Shown here: positions 1 through 10,300 of the stretch, piece by piece | Layout: every line of letters starts with the position of its first letter | Numbering within the stretch: position 1 is the first letter of the stretch | Assembly (NCBI GenBank): GCA_003174035.1 | Contig: PRDV01000027.1 | Coordinates: forward strand, 1 to 29,697 | Length of the DNA stretch: 29,697 bases | Source of the DNA: Candidatus Babelota bacterium | GTDB lineage: Bacteria; Babelota; Babeliae; Babelales; Babelaceae | Direction of reading: 5' to 3' | Notes under the pieces: model-generated | Database searches by the model: none | What the model was told of the DNA's origin: nothing | Seen by the model: the letters and a program-made list of their open reading frames with translations, nothing else | Program-made: the position numbers and the translations under genes

Positions 1-2028
1 TACTATTTTTTTATTATGCAGTGAATCGGGTTGTGCAATAAGTTCTTCCTTGAGTGCTTCAAACGAAGCTAAGAAGTTTCTTAAGGAAGCATTCTGAGAT
101 AACTCCTCTACACTTTTATACTGCTGTATTTTGACTAAGAGCTTAAAGAGATTTCTTTCAATTTCAAACGTTACCTCAGGATTTACTACCTCTATGCTAG
201 CTTCACTAGGTTCCGGTGGAAAAAGTAATGGAAGTCTTTTAGAGCGCTTCGCCGCCAATTGAGGATCTAGTAAATTTCTTAAGTAGCGAGATTCAATTGA
301 ACTAGTAGAAATGAGCCCACAGAGTGGATTCTTCTCATAGGACGGAATTATAGATTCTGTATTATCTCGATCTAATCGCTCTTTTAATTTTTTCAAAGCC
401 TCAGCAGGTGAAAGTTTTTCACCACTTTCAAGTAATTCAAGCGGGTTTTTTGCAGGGGTCGCTATCTCCAAGATATTTTTCATAGAGGTAAGAGTCGTAA
501 ATGCGCCTGATTGCCCCGTGGTGTAAAATGGAACATCGACTAAGTAAAACCTTTCTAGTGGTGTTGCTTTTAATGCTAGAACATTTTTATAAAGCTTACC
601 AAGCATTGGTTCAAGTGCACACAGTAGATCGATGTGAGTGCTCTGAGGCTTCATTTTCAGTAGCATTTGAAGCTGCGCAAATTTATCATACAATGCAAGT
701 ACTGTTTTCTCCGAAAATCGAATTCCTGATGTAAAACTACCAGCCTTAAAATTGCTCCTATGTTCTTCTTTGGTAAACATCGATACATAGTCCTTGTTAA
801 TAGTTTCTAATTCCACTAACCAGTCTTGCAAAAACAACTCTGGATCAGTTGCAAGAATCTGCTGCGCTATCATCAGGTCAATAGGATCCTTCATTTGGTC
901 AAAACAGTATAAAATCGATTTAACTCGCAAAAAAGATGACTGGCTTGTGTATGAAACTGAATCGATAAATGAATGGTCATTATCTACACTAACAATGCTG
1001 TAGCTTTCACCATTGGCGTCTTTCACAACTACATAGTTGTTAGGCTTTCCATCTTCCGGATTAATAAGCATGGTAGCTACCATAACCCCTGAAAGGTTTT
1101 TAAGATTAATTTTTTCTAATGCGTCGGATTTCCTTTGAAAAGCCTCTAAGAGCGTCTGACCCCGCTCCTCCAAAGAGAGCATAACAGGACTAGGAATCTC
1201 ACGAGTTGGCGTCTTAAGAAGCAACGTATGTGGCGCACCAAATCCAAATAATCGACGCATGAGTCTCCCGGCAGCCTCCTCAAAACCCGGAAGATCAGGC
1301 ATTACTTTAAAGTAAAGTCCGTATTCTCTGCTGGGAAGAATCGGGTCTTTTTGCCGGGCACGCATAAGTTGATGATTGGTTCCTTCTATTGTAAGTGTTT
1401 GAAATTCATTTGTTAACGAATAAATTTGTCTTGCTATATCTGCCAGAATCAGACGCTTTGACTGCCCACTACTTTCTGCGGTAAGGCCTTTTCCCGGCAT
1501 TGAATCTTTCAACTCCGGAAGCATAGTTTCAAGACACAAAATCCATTCAACTTCTCGATTACTATCAACGAGTTTATTAAATACCTCTAAATCTTTTTTT
1601 GAAACAGAGGGAGACATAAGTACCTTTTGGTAATAATCCAAAGCATTTTGAGGGTCACACTGAACAAAGCCAGCCGCGATAAGCACCTCAATAAGTTTGC
1701 TGCGTCTTTTTATCAGTGCAAGATCTAAAGTAGTTGCAGCCTTACGAGCACCCGTATGAGCATAACCCCTCGCTTTTTCATGCATCAAGAATAAACGGAA
1801 AATTGCAGCATCTTCCTCTTCAAGAGAGGAAAGAATGGTTGCAAAAGTTTCTTCTTCTGAAGCGGAAACGTTGCGAACTATCTCCATGGCCCAACTATAG
1901 TGACCGAGTGACAAACAAGACAAGGTAAGCAGCCATATAAAATTCAAGAGACTCTTTTCACAACCAACCCATTTGAGAAAAAGAAAGGGAACAATATTAA
2001 CACAGAATTGATACATGGATATATTCAT
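1..2028 (-). CDS. Exported single-module kinase-like protein, N-terminal 676 residues (runs off left edge)
   Basis: The reading frame is open from the ATG at 2028 to the window edge. The start is fixed by a GAGGAG ribosome site at 2036-2041, 7 bases upstream. The N-terminus is long for a signal peptide: a short hydrophobic stretch, then a second one at about residues 27-45 ending SWA, followed by MEIV, the cleavage context shared with the paralogues. A degenerate ankyrin-like unit lies near residues 85-115. A kinase-like module follows, with Lys241 (YFKVMP), an EEAAGRLMRRLFG helix, Asp326 in NPEDGKPNN and Asp349 in VDNDHSF. Helical sequence behind it carries the family motif STHIDLLCALEPMLGKLY. 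By alignment it begins where the second half of the larger paralogues begins, so it lacks their first kinase-like module. Whether LRR and Sel1 repeats follow is outside the window. Activity is inferred from motifs only. Confidence 0.9.
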   Translation of the reverse strand, partial: MNISMYQFCVNIVPFLFLKWVGCEKSLLNFIWLLTLSCLSLGHYSWAMEIVRNVSASEEETFATILSSLEEEDAAIFRLFLMHEKARGYAHTGARKAATTLDLALIKRRSKLIEVLIAAGFVQCDPQNALDYYQKVLMSPSVSKKDLEVFNKLVDSNREVEWILCLETMLPELKDSMPGKGLTAESSGQSKRLILADIARQIYSLTNEFQTLTIEGTNHQLMRARQKDPILPSREYGLYFKVMPDLPGFEEAAGRLMRRLFGFGAPHTLLLKTPTREIPSPVMLSLEERGQTLLEAFQRKSDALEKINLKNLSGVMVATMLINPEDGKPNNYVVVKDANGESYSIVSVDNDHSFIDSVSYTSQSSFLRVKSILYCFDQMKDPIDLMIAQQILATDPELFLQDWLVELETINKDYVSMFTKEEHRSNFKAGSFTSGIRFSEKTVLALYDKFAQLQMLLKMKPQSTHIDLLCALEPMLGKLYKNVLALKATPLERFYLVDVPFYTTGQSGAFTTLTSMKNILEIATPAKNPLELLESGEKLSPAEALKKLKERLDRDNTESIIPSYEKNPLCGLISTSSIESRYLRNLLDPQLAAKRSKRLPLLFPPEPSEASIEVVNPEVTFEIERNLFKLLVKIQQYKSVEELSQNASLRNFLASFEALKEELIAQPDSLHNKKIV

Positions 2029-2091
2029 CTCATTGCTCCTCATGTAGGATACATAATCTCAGAGTAGGCCCTGAAAATATTCTGCACTTTT

Positions 2092-2100
2092 ATTCTATCA
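2092..2100 (-). promoter_or_regulatory. Possible extended -10 promoter element
   Basis: On the minus strand the sequence TGATAGAAT (TGN followed by TAGAAT, 5 of 6 to the -10 consensus) lies in the 141-base gap before the gene starting at 2028. It would give a leader of about 57 bases. No good -35 element is seen at the normal distance, which is tolerable for an extended -10 promoter. No convincing intrinsic terminator of the upstream gene was found in the same gap, so read-through is also possible. Confidence 0.35.
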
Positions 2101-2169
2101 CATTTTTTTTATGTCCGCCTTCGTAACATTTATGTACAAAAGGTCACTATCGATTCGTACTGTTTTGGA

Positions 2170-5100
2170 TCATTTTCGATTCCAAATTCCGACATTATGC
2201 CCTGAGTATCCGTATCCCAATTGAGCTGCCAGTTTCAATAATTCAATAAAATGAGAGTCGCTCTTCTTCAGTTTATCCATTGCAGATTTATTGAGCCTTT
2301 TAAAGCAAAATGCAATCTTTTCTCTCGCCTCTCGAATTTCTTTTTTAGCTGCTCTATAGTAATGCTTTACAGCCATTTCCCTATCCTTTTCAACTCCATA
2401 CCCATACTCTAAACATCGTGCAAAATTATAGTGTGCAGCCCCAGAATCCATTTTAACAGCAATATTCGCTAGAATTACCATTTTCTCATCCCGTGAAAAT
2501 ACTTCTTCCAGTTCAGCTTTAGGAAGTATTTTACTAGAAAAATTAAGAATTATTTTTGCATAAGGCTGCCCCATCTTCGCAGCTTTTTCATAAAAATATG
2601 TCGCACCTTCAATTAACCCTAACCTATCATCTTCACTACCCCCTATGGTGGGATCCAGCAGGTATTGAAGATAATCAAATCCCTTTTTATACGCCTGCTC
2701 AAAATACTTATTCGATAGTTCAAGGCCTCCTTGTATCCCAGAATCCTCTCTACTATATAACAGACCCGAACGGTAGTGAGCCCACCCACGAGTATCTTCG
2801 TTGAGCAACTTAGAATAGGGATTTAATGCTTTAGCAATAGGATCTACTCTTCCTTTGTCGGCTGAAAGTGCTGCATAAAAATCTTGATGCTGCTTACCTT
2901 GTTCACTATCGTTCCTCAGCTTATTTATAAGCTTATTATCCCAGCCGCATAAAACTAGGGTGCCTATAATAAATAGCTTTTCGCTATTATAAACGCCATT
3001 ATCTTCGTCAAAAATTTCTGCATACGTAACCAGAGGAGCCCATTTTCTGAGCCCATACTCCATCTGCTCATTGCAATCAATTTGCTGTAACGCCCTATGC
3101 GTTCTTACTATGCCGTCGAGTTGCAGCTCTGTTAAAAGCGTGCCTTTAACAGCAAAATAAGTCAGCAGAGGGGCACAGATATACATTTTTTTCAAATTTG
3201 AACATCCACTAAGATTTAAAGTACGCATTTTTAAAAAGAGAAGCGGTTGCTTAGCGCTTCCCAATTTCTCCAACCTGTTACTATTACCCAAGTTAAGTTC
3301 CTCTAGGGAGTGTGCTTTTGCCGCCAAAAGAGCTGCTCCTTCGGACCCAAAATTTTCGCAGCCACGTACATCGACCCTCATGAGACCTGTTAAATCTAAA
3401 TAATCAACCAATAAAGCGGTTATGTGATGGTTATTTCGAAGTAGTAGCTCTTCCAACACATTTGCCTCTTTTACAGCTTTAAATAACCCCGTCCAGTCAC
3501 TAATATCATCACAGCTTTCACTTAGGAGTGTCAAAAGTTCTGCTAATTTTTTTGAGTCACTGGGAAGAAGCTCGCACAGTTTGATGATGTTGGATTCTCT
3601 AGCAGATTTGGCCCAATCTAAAAGTTTCTGTTTATATTTCTCTATCGAAGAATCATGATTTTCTTGAAAATTCTTTAATGCAGTTGCTGGATCTAAAATG
3701 CCAGATTCAAATTCATCCAACCATTTCTTGGGACGCAATGCGAACGAACTGAGTATATGACCCGTTTGACTGAGAGTCATATAGCCACCTTGCTTCTTTT
3801 CCTTATAAAAAGGAGCATCTACATGCACCCATCTTAATAATGTTGATTTTGGCTCAATTTTAAATCCTTTCTGGTATCTCTTGGCCAAAAATGGTTCAAG
3901 ACGCATTAATACATCCATGTGAGTCAGTTTAGACGGTGCAGCAAATAATTTTTGCATCCGTACAAGCTTGGTATAGAGAGCAAAAATGACACCATATCTA
4001 AAGGGTATACCAATGTAAGAATTTCTATTTTTTTTAAGATCAAAACGTTCTTCAGGTGTAAATAACTGCTCATGTGCTAGCTTCCTTAGCTTCAATGCCT
4101 CAAGCCAATCTTCAATAAATTTTTTTGGATCAGCTATTGAGACAATTCTCTTTCTTATTGAATCGTCTATTTCTTCATTCATTTGCGGCAAACAAAACAA
4201 TACGGTTTTGACTTGGACTACGGGTACTGTACTTTTTACGCCACTATAAGGCTTTTCTCTAATGAAACCTTTTACAAATGAGTGATCATTATCAACACAC
4301 CATAATTGATGATCCTCAGCTAAAACATAATTTCCCGGTTTTCCATCTTCGGGATTCGTTAACATTGCCCCGAGTATTAAAGCGGAAACGCTCGACGGAC
4401 TGATTTTTCTGAGCGATGCCTCATAGTTTTCTTCTTCAAAAAGCTCAGCCAAGGTCTTTCCCTTAATTCCTTGTGAAATTTGAATAGGCACATTTTGAAA
4501 ACGAATAAGCTCCGTATGTGGAGCCCCATGGCCAAAAAGCCTGCGCATTAAACCTCCCGTTGCTTCCTCAAGTCCGGGCAGTTCTGGTAATTTTTTAAAA
4601 TAAAGTTCCATGCCAAATCTCAAATCTGCCACGCACCGACTTACTACCCTACCTTTTCTTGTTTTATCGAACGGCTTTAGTTTTTTTTCCTTAACAAAAA
4701 GTTCTGTTTTTGCATCTTGAGAAAAAGTCCTCTTAACCTTCTGTGAATCTTTTATGAGCGCTGATTCGCCATCCGTTTTAGGCATAACACTTTCTAGTGA
4801 AAATCTCCAAAACAATTCACTATTCTTTTCAAATAACTTTCGAAGAACTTCAAAAGCAGTAGGCTGTTCAGCTAATCTGTGTCGAGCAAAAAAAGCAAGC
4901 AGCTCTTCCGGATCGCACATAGAAGCGCCCTCATTTATTAAAAACATAACCAATGCAGTATTATCTGCTTTGACGGCGCAGGCGAGTGACGTATTTTTGT
5001 TTTTCTGGGCATCCCGCCCACAAATTTCATTGATAACCTTGTCAAATTCGATTGTCTTTTTGTGACACCATTTTTTAATGAGCCTTAGCCATCGTATTTG

Positions 5101-7383
5101 ATCAGCATATGAGAACTTGCCATAGCAAATATGGTAAAGAGCATTTTTGTTATTTTTATCAAATGCAAGAGGATCCAAGCCACATTCGAAAAGAAAATCG
5201 ATAACCTGTGGCGTGCAATTATGTCCAAGAGCTCTTACTAGTAAATCCTTTGGGTTGCGCCAACTAGCATGTAATTCTTTTGAAAGTCCCCTGCCCGACC
5301 TTATAATGGATTGTCCAAAAGCTCCTACGGCAGATTCTAAATAATGTTTTAAGTCTATCACCACCTTTAAATCTGTTTTTTTTAGCTCAAGACGTGCCAA
5401 TTCTATAACTGAAACCGGAGACGTTCGCTTAATTTTCATTTCTTTTAACTTCGCTCTTAAGTTACTATCCAAAAATTCAGCACCCAAATCAATGATATCA
5501 TCAAGATATGAAAAGTCCTTTTGATGCTTCTGATATATTTTTTCCTTAAAAAGGGTAAGGACTGATTTGCGGTATGTATCGTTTTTTCTAATTGTGTCGT
5601 AAAATGCTGCTGCCAGTGGTCTAATTTGATAAAAGAGTACCCAATGGTCATTAGCTTCTAAACTACCATTCTTACATAATTCTTTTATCGTTTTTAACTT
5701 CTCATAAATATCAATAACAATTTCGGGACTTAATTTGATATCTGAGTCAATCATATCGAGTAAAATAGGGGAGTCTTGTTTCAGATTATGATTAATAACA
5801 GTACGAAGCTCTCGATAAAGTTCATCTTGATAATATAATAATTCAAGCCATTGCATAATAACAAGCTTTGGATCAATCTGTGTTAGCATAGTAATAACTT
5901 TTGCATCAATCATTTTTTCTTGCATTTCAGAAAGTAGTAATAAAATGTTCCTACTTTGCATGTAAGCCTTTTCAGTTCTTTTATCAAAGAAAACATCCGA
6001 TTCAAAAGATAGTCCTGTATCAATAGAAGTTACCTCTCCCCTGCCAACTATAAAATTGTCGGCTTTACCATCAGCATGATTGATCAATAGGCTTAGAATC
6101 ACCTGGCCCGTAAATAGTTGCGGATCCCATTGCATCGGATCTTTGCTTTTTAATAAATCATAGAGCATTTTCCCAGGTACGTGTTTTGATGCCTGCAACA
6201 AGTAACTCTTTCTTTTAGTAGTCATCTGTTCTAATTCCTCTGGATGCTCTTTCAAATACTTGTCTTTGTTTTTAGCAGCTTGAAATCCTGGTGTTGGGTG
6301 ATCGCTACTCGTCTCAAGAACATTCATAAGAGAAAGAAGCGCAGTTGGTGCGACGCCATGACCAAAAAGGGCCCTACTTAGCCAATAAGCAGCCATTTCA
6401 GTCCCAGTCAAAAGGCCTAAAGGCGTTGTGGCCCGCTTAAAATGGACCCCCTCTTTTCCGTCTAAGGTGATACTCTTCACCGCATTAGCACCGGCTTTAT
6501 TTTTTTTATTCGTAAAACCATATTTATCAACAGAACAAAGGTTACGAGCTTGAGATTGGCTAAGGCGATAAGAGATCACTAATTTTTCTTTGCTTAAAGT
6601 ATTAAATGATTCTTTCCACCATGCTGGAAATCGATCCGATTCCTCCAAAAAACCTTCACCAGTTAGTAATGCCTTAGGGCTAAGTAGTCCCTTTCGAACC
6701 TCATCAGATTTCGCCAGTAACAAATCAGATTCAAACTTGCCATACTGCTTTAGAACCAATTCTAAAATCTCAATCAAAATCCCCTTTTCTTTCAACTGTT
6801 GTTGTGACAGTTGGTCTACATAACCGCTGAGCTTCTTTATAAACTCCTTAAAATCTTCAAATTCCTTAGATCGATTAATAGCTTCTGACACATCTAATCC
6901 GGCAAACCAATCCTCAGGCTGCTTCAATTCTTCAAGCAAAGATTCGAGAGAGTCTCTTTCTGTTAATTCCACGCTGGACCTTGATTCAACAAGTTTTTTC
7001 AATAAACATCGTGCCTGTTGAACATAATCACATTCAACTTCCGCAGTTGATAGGATCAACCTAAATAAATTCCCTTTTTCAGCTGTCATTAAAGACAAAA
7101 ATTTTGGCTCTTCATTTGGCTCTTCACTTGAATGACTTGTTGCAAGCAAGTTGGGAGATGTCAACACTTGTTCATCTTCAATACGTGGCTCTGCTCTCTT
7201 TCTGCTAACTTTTCTAATACTGCCTAGATCACTTGAACGACTCTCATGAGATGCTTTGAACTGTTCTTTTGCCTCTCGCGTTTCAGAAGCTACAACAGAA
7301 AAAGAAATACAAAGTACTCCAACAAGACCAAAGAATTTTAATTGCGGCGTTTCGCTGTGGCGTGAAAATGTTAATTTACTCAT
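2170..7383 (-). CDS. Exported tandem kinase-like / ankyrin / LRR / Sel1 protein (divergent paralogue, 1737 aa)
   Basis: A signal peptide covers about residues 15-33 (FFGLVGVLCISFSVVAS, cut before ETRE). A charged linker and a helical part with PEDWF follow. Kinase-like module 1 has Lys316 (VHFK), an EMAAYWLSRALFGHG helix, Asp438 in HADGKADN and IDTG where sister proteins have IDND. Ankyrin-like units lie at about 718-828. Module 2 has Lys930 (YFKKLP), LEEATGGLMRRLFGHG, Asp1013 in NPEDGKPGN and Asp1031 in VDNDHSF. An LRR block spans about 1311-1425, and Sel1-like repeats lie near 1648-1682 (YNFARCLEYGYGVEKD). The ATG overlaps the stop of the gene upstream (ATGA), with AGGAG at 7392-7396, so translation is probably coupled to it. 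It is the most diverged of the full-length set and lacks the MES cleavage context. Likely a secreted host-interaction protein; activity unproven. Confidence 0.93.
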   Translation of the reverse strand: MSKLTFSRHSETPQLKFFGLVGVLCISFSVVASETREAKEQFKASHESRSSDLGSIRKVSRKRAEPRIEDEQVLTSPNLLATSHSSEEPNEEPKFLSLMTAEKGNLFRLILSTAEVECDYVQQARCLLKKLVESRSSVELTERDSLESLLEELKQPEDWFAGLDVSEAINRSKEFEDFKEFIKKLSGYVDQLSQQQLKEKGILIEILELVLKQYGKFESDLLLAKSDEVRKGLLSPKALLTGEGFLEESDRFPAWWKESFNTLSKEKLVISYRLSQSQARNLCSVDKYGFTNKKNKAGANAVKSITLDGKEGVHFKRATTPLGLLTGTEMAAYWLSRALFGHGVAPTALLSLMNVLETSSDHPTPGFQAAKNKDKYLKEHPEELEQMTTKRKSYLLQASKHVPGKMLYDLLKSKDPMQWDPQLFTGQVILSLLINHADGKADNFIVGRGEVTSIDTGLSFESDVFFDKRTEKAYMQSRNILLLLSEMQEKMIDAKVITMLTQIDPKLVIMQWLELLYYQDELYRELRTVINHNLKQDSPILLDMIDSDIKLSPEIVIDIYEKLKTIKELCKNGSLEANDHWVLFYQIRPLAAAFYDTIRKNDTYRKSVLTLFKEKIYQKHQKDFSYLDDIIDLGAEFLDSNLRAKLKEMKIKRTSPVSVIELARLELKKTDLKVVIDLKHYLESAVGAFGQSIIRSGRGLSKELHASWRNPKDLLVRALGHNCTPQVIDFLFECGLDPLAFDKNNKNALYHICYGKFSYADQIRWLRLIKKWCHKKTIEFDKVINEICGRDAQKNKNTSLACAVKADNTALVMFLINEGASMCDPEELLAFFARHRLAEQPTAFEVLRKLFEKNSELFWRFSLESVMPKTDGESALIKDSQKVKRTFSQDAKTELFVKEKKLKPFDKTRKGRVVSRCVADLRFGMELYFKKLPELPGLEEATGGLMRRLFGHGAPHTELIRFQNVPIQISQGIKGKTLAELFEEENYEASLRKISPSSVSALILGAMLTNPEDGKPGNYVLAEDHQLWCVDNDHSFVKGFIREKPYSGVKSTVPVVQVKTVLFCLPQMNEEIDDSIRKRIVSIADPKKFIEDWLEALKLRKLAHEQLFTPEERFDLKKNRNSYIGIPFRYGVIFALYTKLVRMQKLFAAPSKLTHMDVLMRLEPFLAKRYQKGFKIEPKSTLLRWVHVDAPFYKEKKQGGYMTLSQTGHILSSFALRPKKWLDEFESGILDPATALKNFQENHDSSIEKYKQKLLDWAKSARESNIIKLCELLPSDSKKLAELLTLLSESCDDISDWTGLFKAVKEANVLEELLLRNNHHITALLVDYLDLTGLMRVDVRGCENFGSEGAALLAAKAHSLEELNLGNSNRLEKLGSAKQPLLFLKMRTLNLSGCSNLKKMYICAPLLTYFAVKGTLLTELQLDGIVRTHRALQQIDCNEQMEYGLRKWAPLVTYAEIFDEDNGVYNSEKLFIIGTLVLCGWDNKLINKLRNDSEQGKQHQDFYAALSADKGRVDPIAKALNPYSKLLNEDTRGWAHYRSGLLYSREDSGIQGGLELSNKYFEQAYKKGFDYLQYLLDPTIGGSEDDRLGLIEGATYFYEKAAKMGQPYAKIILNFSSKILPKAELEEVFSRDEKMVILANIAVKMDSGAAHYNFARCLEYGYGVEKDREMAVKHYYRAAKKEIREAREKIAFCFKRLNKSAMDKLKKSDSHFIELLKLAAQLGYGYSGHNVGIWNRK

Positions 7384-10300
7384 TCCTTTTTCTCCTTTTT
7401 ACCAAGAAAATCTTCAAATGCCTTTATATTCTTAAGAACTGTTTCAGAGGAAAACTCGTCAGTCTTAAATAATTTTCCATCTGAAGGAGATTTTATTTTC
7501 AAAAATTTTAAAATTTCAATAATCTGCTCGGTTGAATAAATTTCTTGTATCTCTCTAAAATCGTCTTCTTCCATATCTTTGCCCATAAATTGAGTGATAT
7601 AGGGGGAACATAAAAAAGAATCTGGATTTACAAATAAAGATTTTCCGGAATTGACAAACGTTCTAAATTTGCTATTACCATGTACACGCATCTGCAAAAT
7701 AGTATATTCGAGTACAGGGCATCCAACATACATCGCTTGCCCAGCTACACAATCATCTATACATCTACAGAACTTTTCCCGATCTTTCACATCTATCTCT
7801 AAAAGCAGAGCATCCACTTGTTTCTTGCTCTGCACGTCCATAAACAGTGCGACTACTATCCTGGGGTATTTACTAGCGGTATCCCAAGCATACGGCAGTT
7901 TTCTAAACTTCAATTCAAGAAATCGCAGAATTAATTGATCCGATTTATCCATATTTTTGTCGACTACAAACCCGTGCTGATAGCAAAGGGCCAAATTATA
8001 GATAGCTATCGGCATGCCTTCTTCAGCAGCTATTTGTAAAAATTCCATAAAATGAAATTTTGTCTTAAGATGGTTTTTCAGCGCTTTGAGCGTAAGAACT
8101 TCTTTGGTAAAAAATTTAAAGAGAGTTTTGTAAAGCGGGATACTTTTTTCATATTCAGTGTCTTTAACAACATTCATCAGAAATGTATAAATTCTGAAAG
8201 CCCTTCTCAGATCAACAGGTGACTCAGGCAATGCCTTCGTTTTTAAAAACAACTTTTCGTCCCGGATAATATCGCAATTGGTATTTAGATAATGGAGAAA
8301 ATTGAACCCTATTTTGCTATAAATCTTCCTATAGAGCTTAATTGCCTGAGGCATAGTACTCTGCCTATCGACTCCATTTTTAATCAGCTCTGCAAGTCGA
8401 TAAGCACACTCGGCCCTTTTAAAGGTATCCGTTTCATATAACAATCTATACTCTACCAAGGCCTCCTCTACCTTGTCTTGTTCAAATTCAGCCAGTAATG
8501 CTTGCGCATAAGACCGATCTCCCACCTTTAAGGCATCCTTCAAATAAGGGAGAGCCTTTTTGCGGTGCCTTGAGAAAGCCCGCAGACGCCATCGTTCTCT
8601 ATTTTTTTCTAGTTCATGTAGATTAGAAATAGCGCCTGACATTTCCGCCCGATAAGAAGCAGCATCGACAATGGTGTATTTCTCAAAATCTGCTCCCAAT
8701 TCAAAATAATTACCAATACGATAAAGCTGGTATAAAAGCAGCCAGGTATCTTCCACTGTCGCCTTTTTCAGACCCTCTTTCTTCGTAAAACCAAAGGTTG
8801 ATGATTCTAAAAACCAAATATTCGGATTACCCGATGCTAAACTTGAAAGATCAGCGGTAGTTAATTGCGGAAGTGCTTCACGAACTGAAGCATCTTCAAC
8901 ACCACTATCTTTACAATCTAATTTTGCAATTTCTCTGCTTACGTGGATAATCCCATCTAAGATATAAGAGCTAATTAATGGGCAAGACGATATATTGAGA
9001 TATCTTAAAAATGGAGCTGCTATTTTAATAGTCTTTAGATTTGTACACCCCAGAAGACTGAGATTCTTCAACTTAAAGAGTTCTAAATCAGTTTCCTGCA
9101 ATCCAGAGGCATCTGCAAAACTAATAAGCGTGGTTATACCTCCCAAGTTTAGTTCTTCCAATCTTGAAGCTCGTTTACAAATCGAAACGATATCAGTAAG
9201 TTTTTGACAAGAACGAAGATCTAGTTTTATTACATGAGAATAATCTAGATTCGAAAACCAAGACTGCATCACCGCAGGCAAATGGCGCAAAGTCAAATGG
9301 GTAAATTGCTGCCCTTGAAGCACTCCTAAAAGAGCTTTTTGTTGTTTAGTATCCAACGAAATTCCTGGATTCTCAAGCAATTTTTCCCAATGACGAACAC
9401 TTACTACTTCTTCCTCAAAAGAAGAATCACCTTGGCGAATATTTTTCAATAGTTGCTGCACAACTTCATGATTGTCTTTACGCAGTTTTTTTTTCAGTTG
9501 CTCTAGAGCCTCTTTTGCAGTAAAATCCTCTGCTTCTTTAACCAATTGCAGCAAGCTCTTCTCCCCAAGTATACGCCCGGACGGGAGCACTGTGCCTGCT
9601 TTTGATAGTGTCGTATATGTTCCAGAGAGCGTTTTCTTATAAGAAGGGCCATCTACTTGTTCCCACCGAGCTAAGGGACTTTGATTGAGCATAAGCGCAT
9701 CAGAATAAATCTTTCCCAAGTCCGGCTCCAACTTGCAGAGCAATTCAATATGGCTACATTTTGGTTCGTCACGCAATATATTCTGAAGTAGTTCGAACTT
9801 GTTGTAGAGATTAATTATCGTATCATTTCTAAAAGGAACTCCTTGGGTAACACAGTCATCATCCAAATAAGCCGCATGATCAGCTTCCGAAAACAATGCT
9901 AGATACTGAGCATGCACCGTTGCCAAATCGCCAGCCCATTGTTCTAAAAAAGGCAACACCTCTATTGATAATAGTTTATTGCGTATATCAGGGTGTACAG
10001 GTTCCTTCATCTGATCGAAACAAAATAAGATGGTTTTAACTCGTAGTGCAACGGCGCCTACCGTCTCAGATAATTTTCTTTTATGGCGAACAAGTGAATC
10101 TATAAAGCCATGATCGTTATCAACTATTGAAAGAGAATAGCTATCAGAACCATCATCTTTTGTAACCACTATATTATTAGGCTTTCCATCTTCTGGATTA
10201 ATAAGCATTGCAGCAATAATAAGACCCGAAATGTTTTTTTTGTTTAGTTTTTCTAAGCGAGGCGATTTATCTTTAAAGGCTTCTGCCAGTGTGGGACCCT

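Noticed and set aside
2098..2169. Terminator-like inverted sequence after the stop at 2170
   Set aside because: The arms (CCTTTTGTACAT and ATGTTACGAAGG) pair with several mismatches and a two-base loop, and are followed by A-rich rather than T-rich sequence on the transcribed strand.
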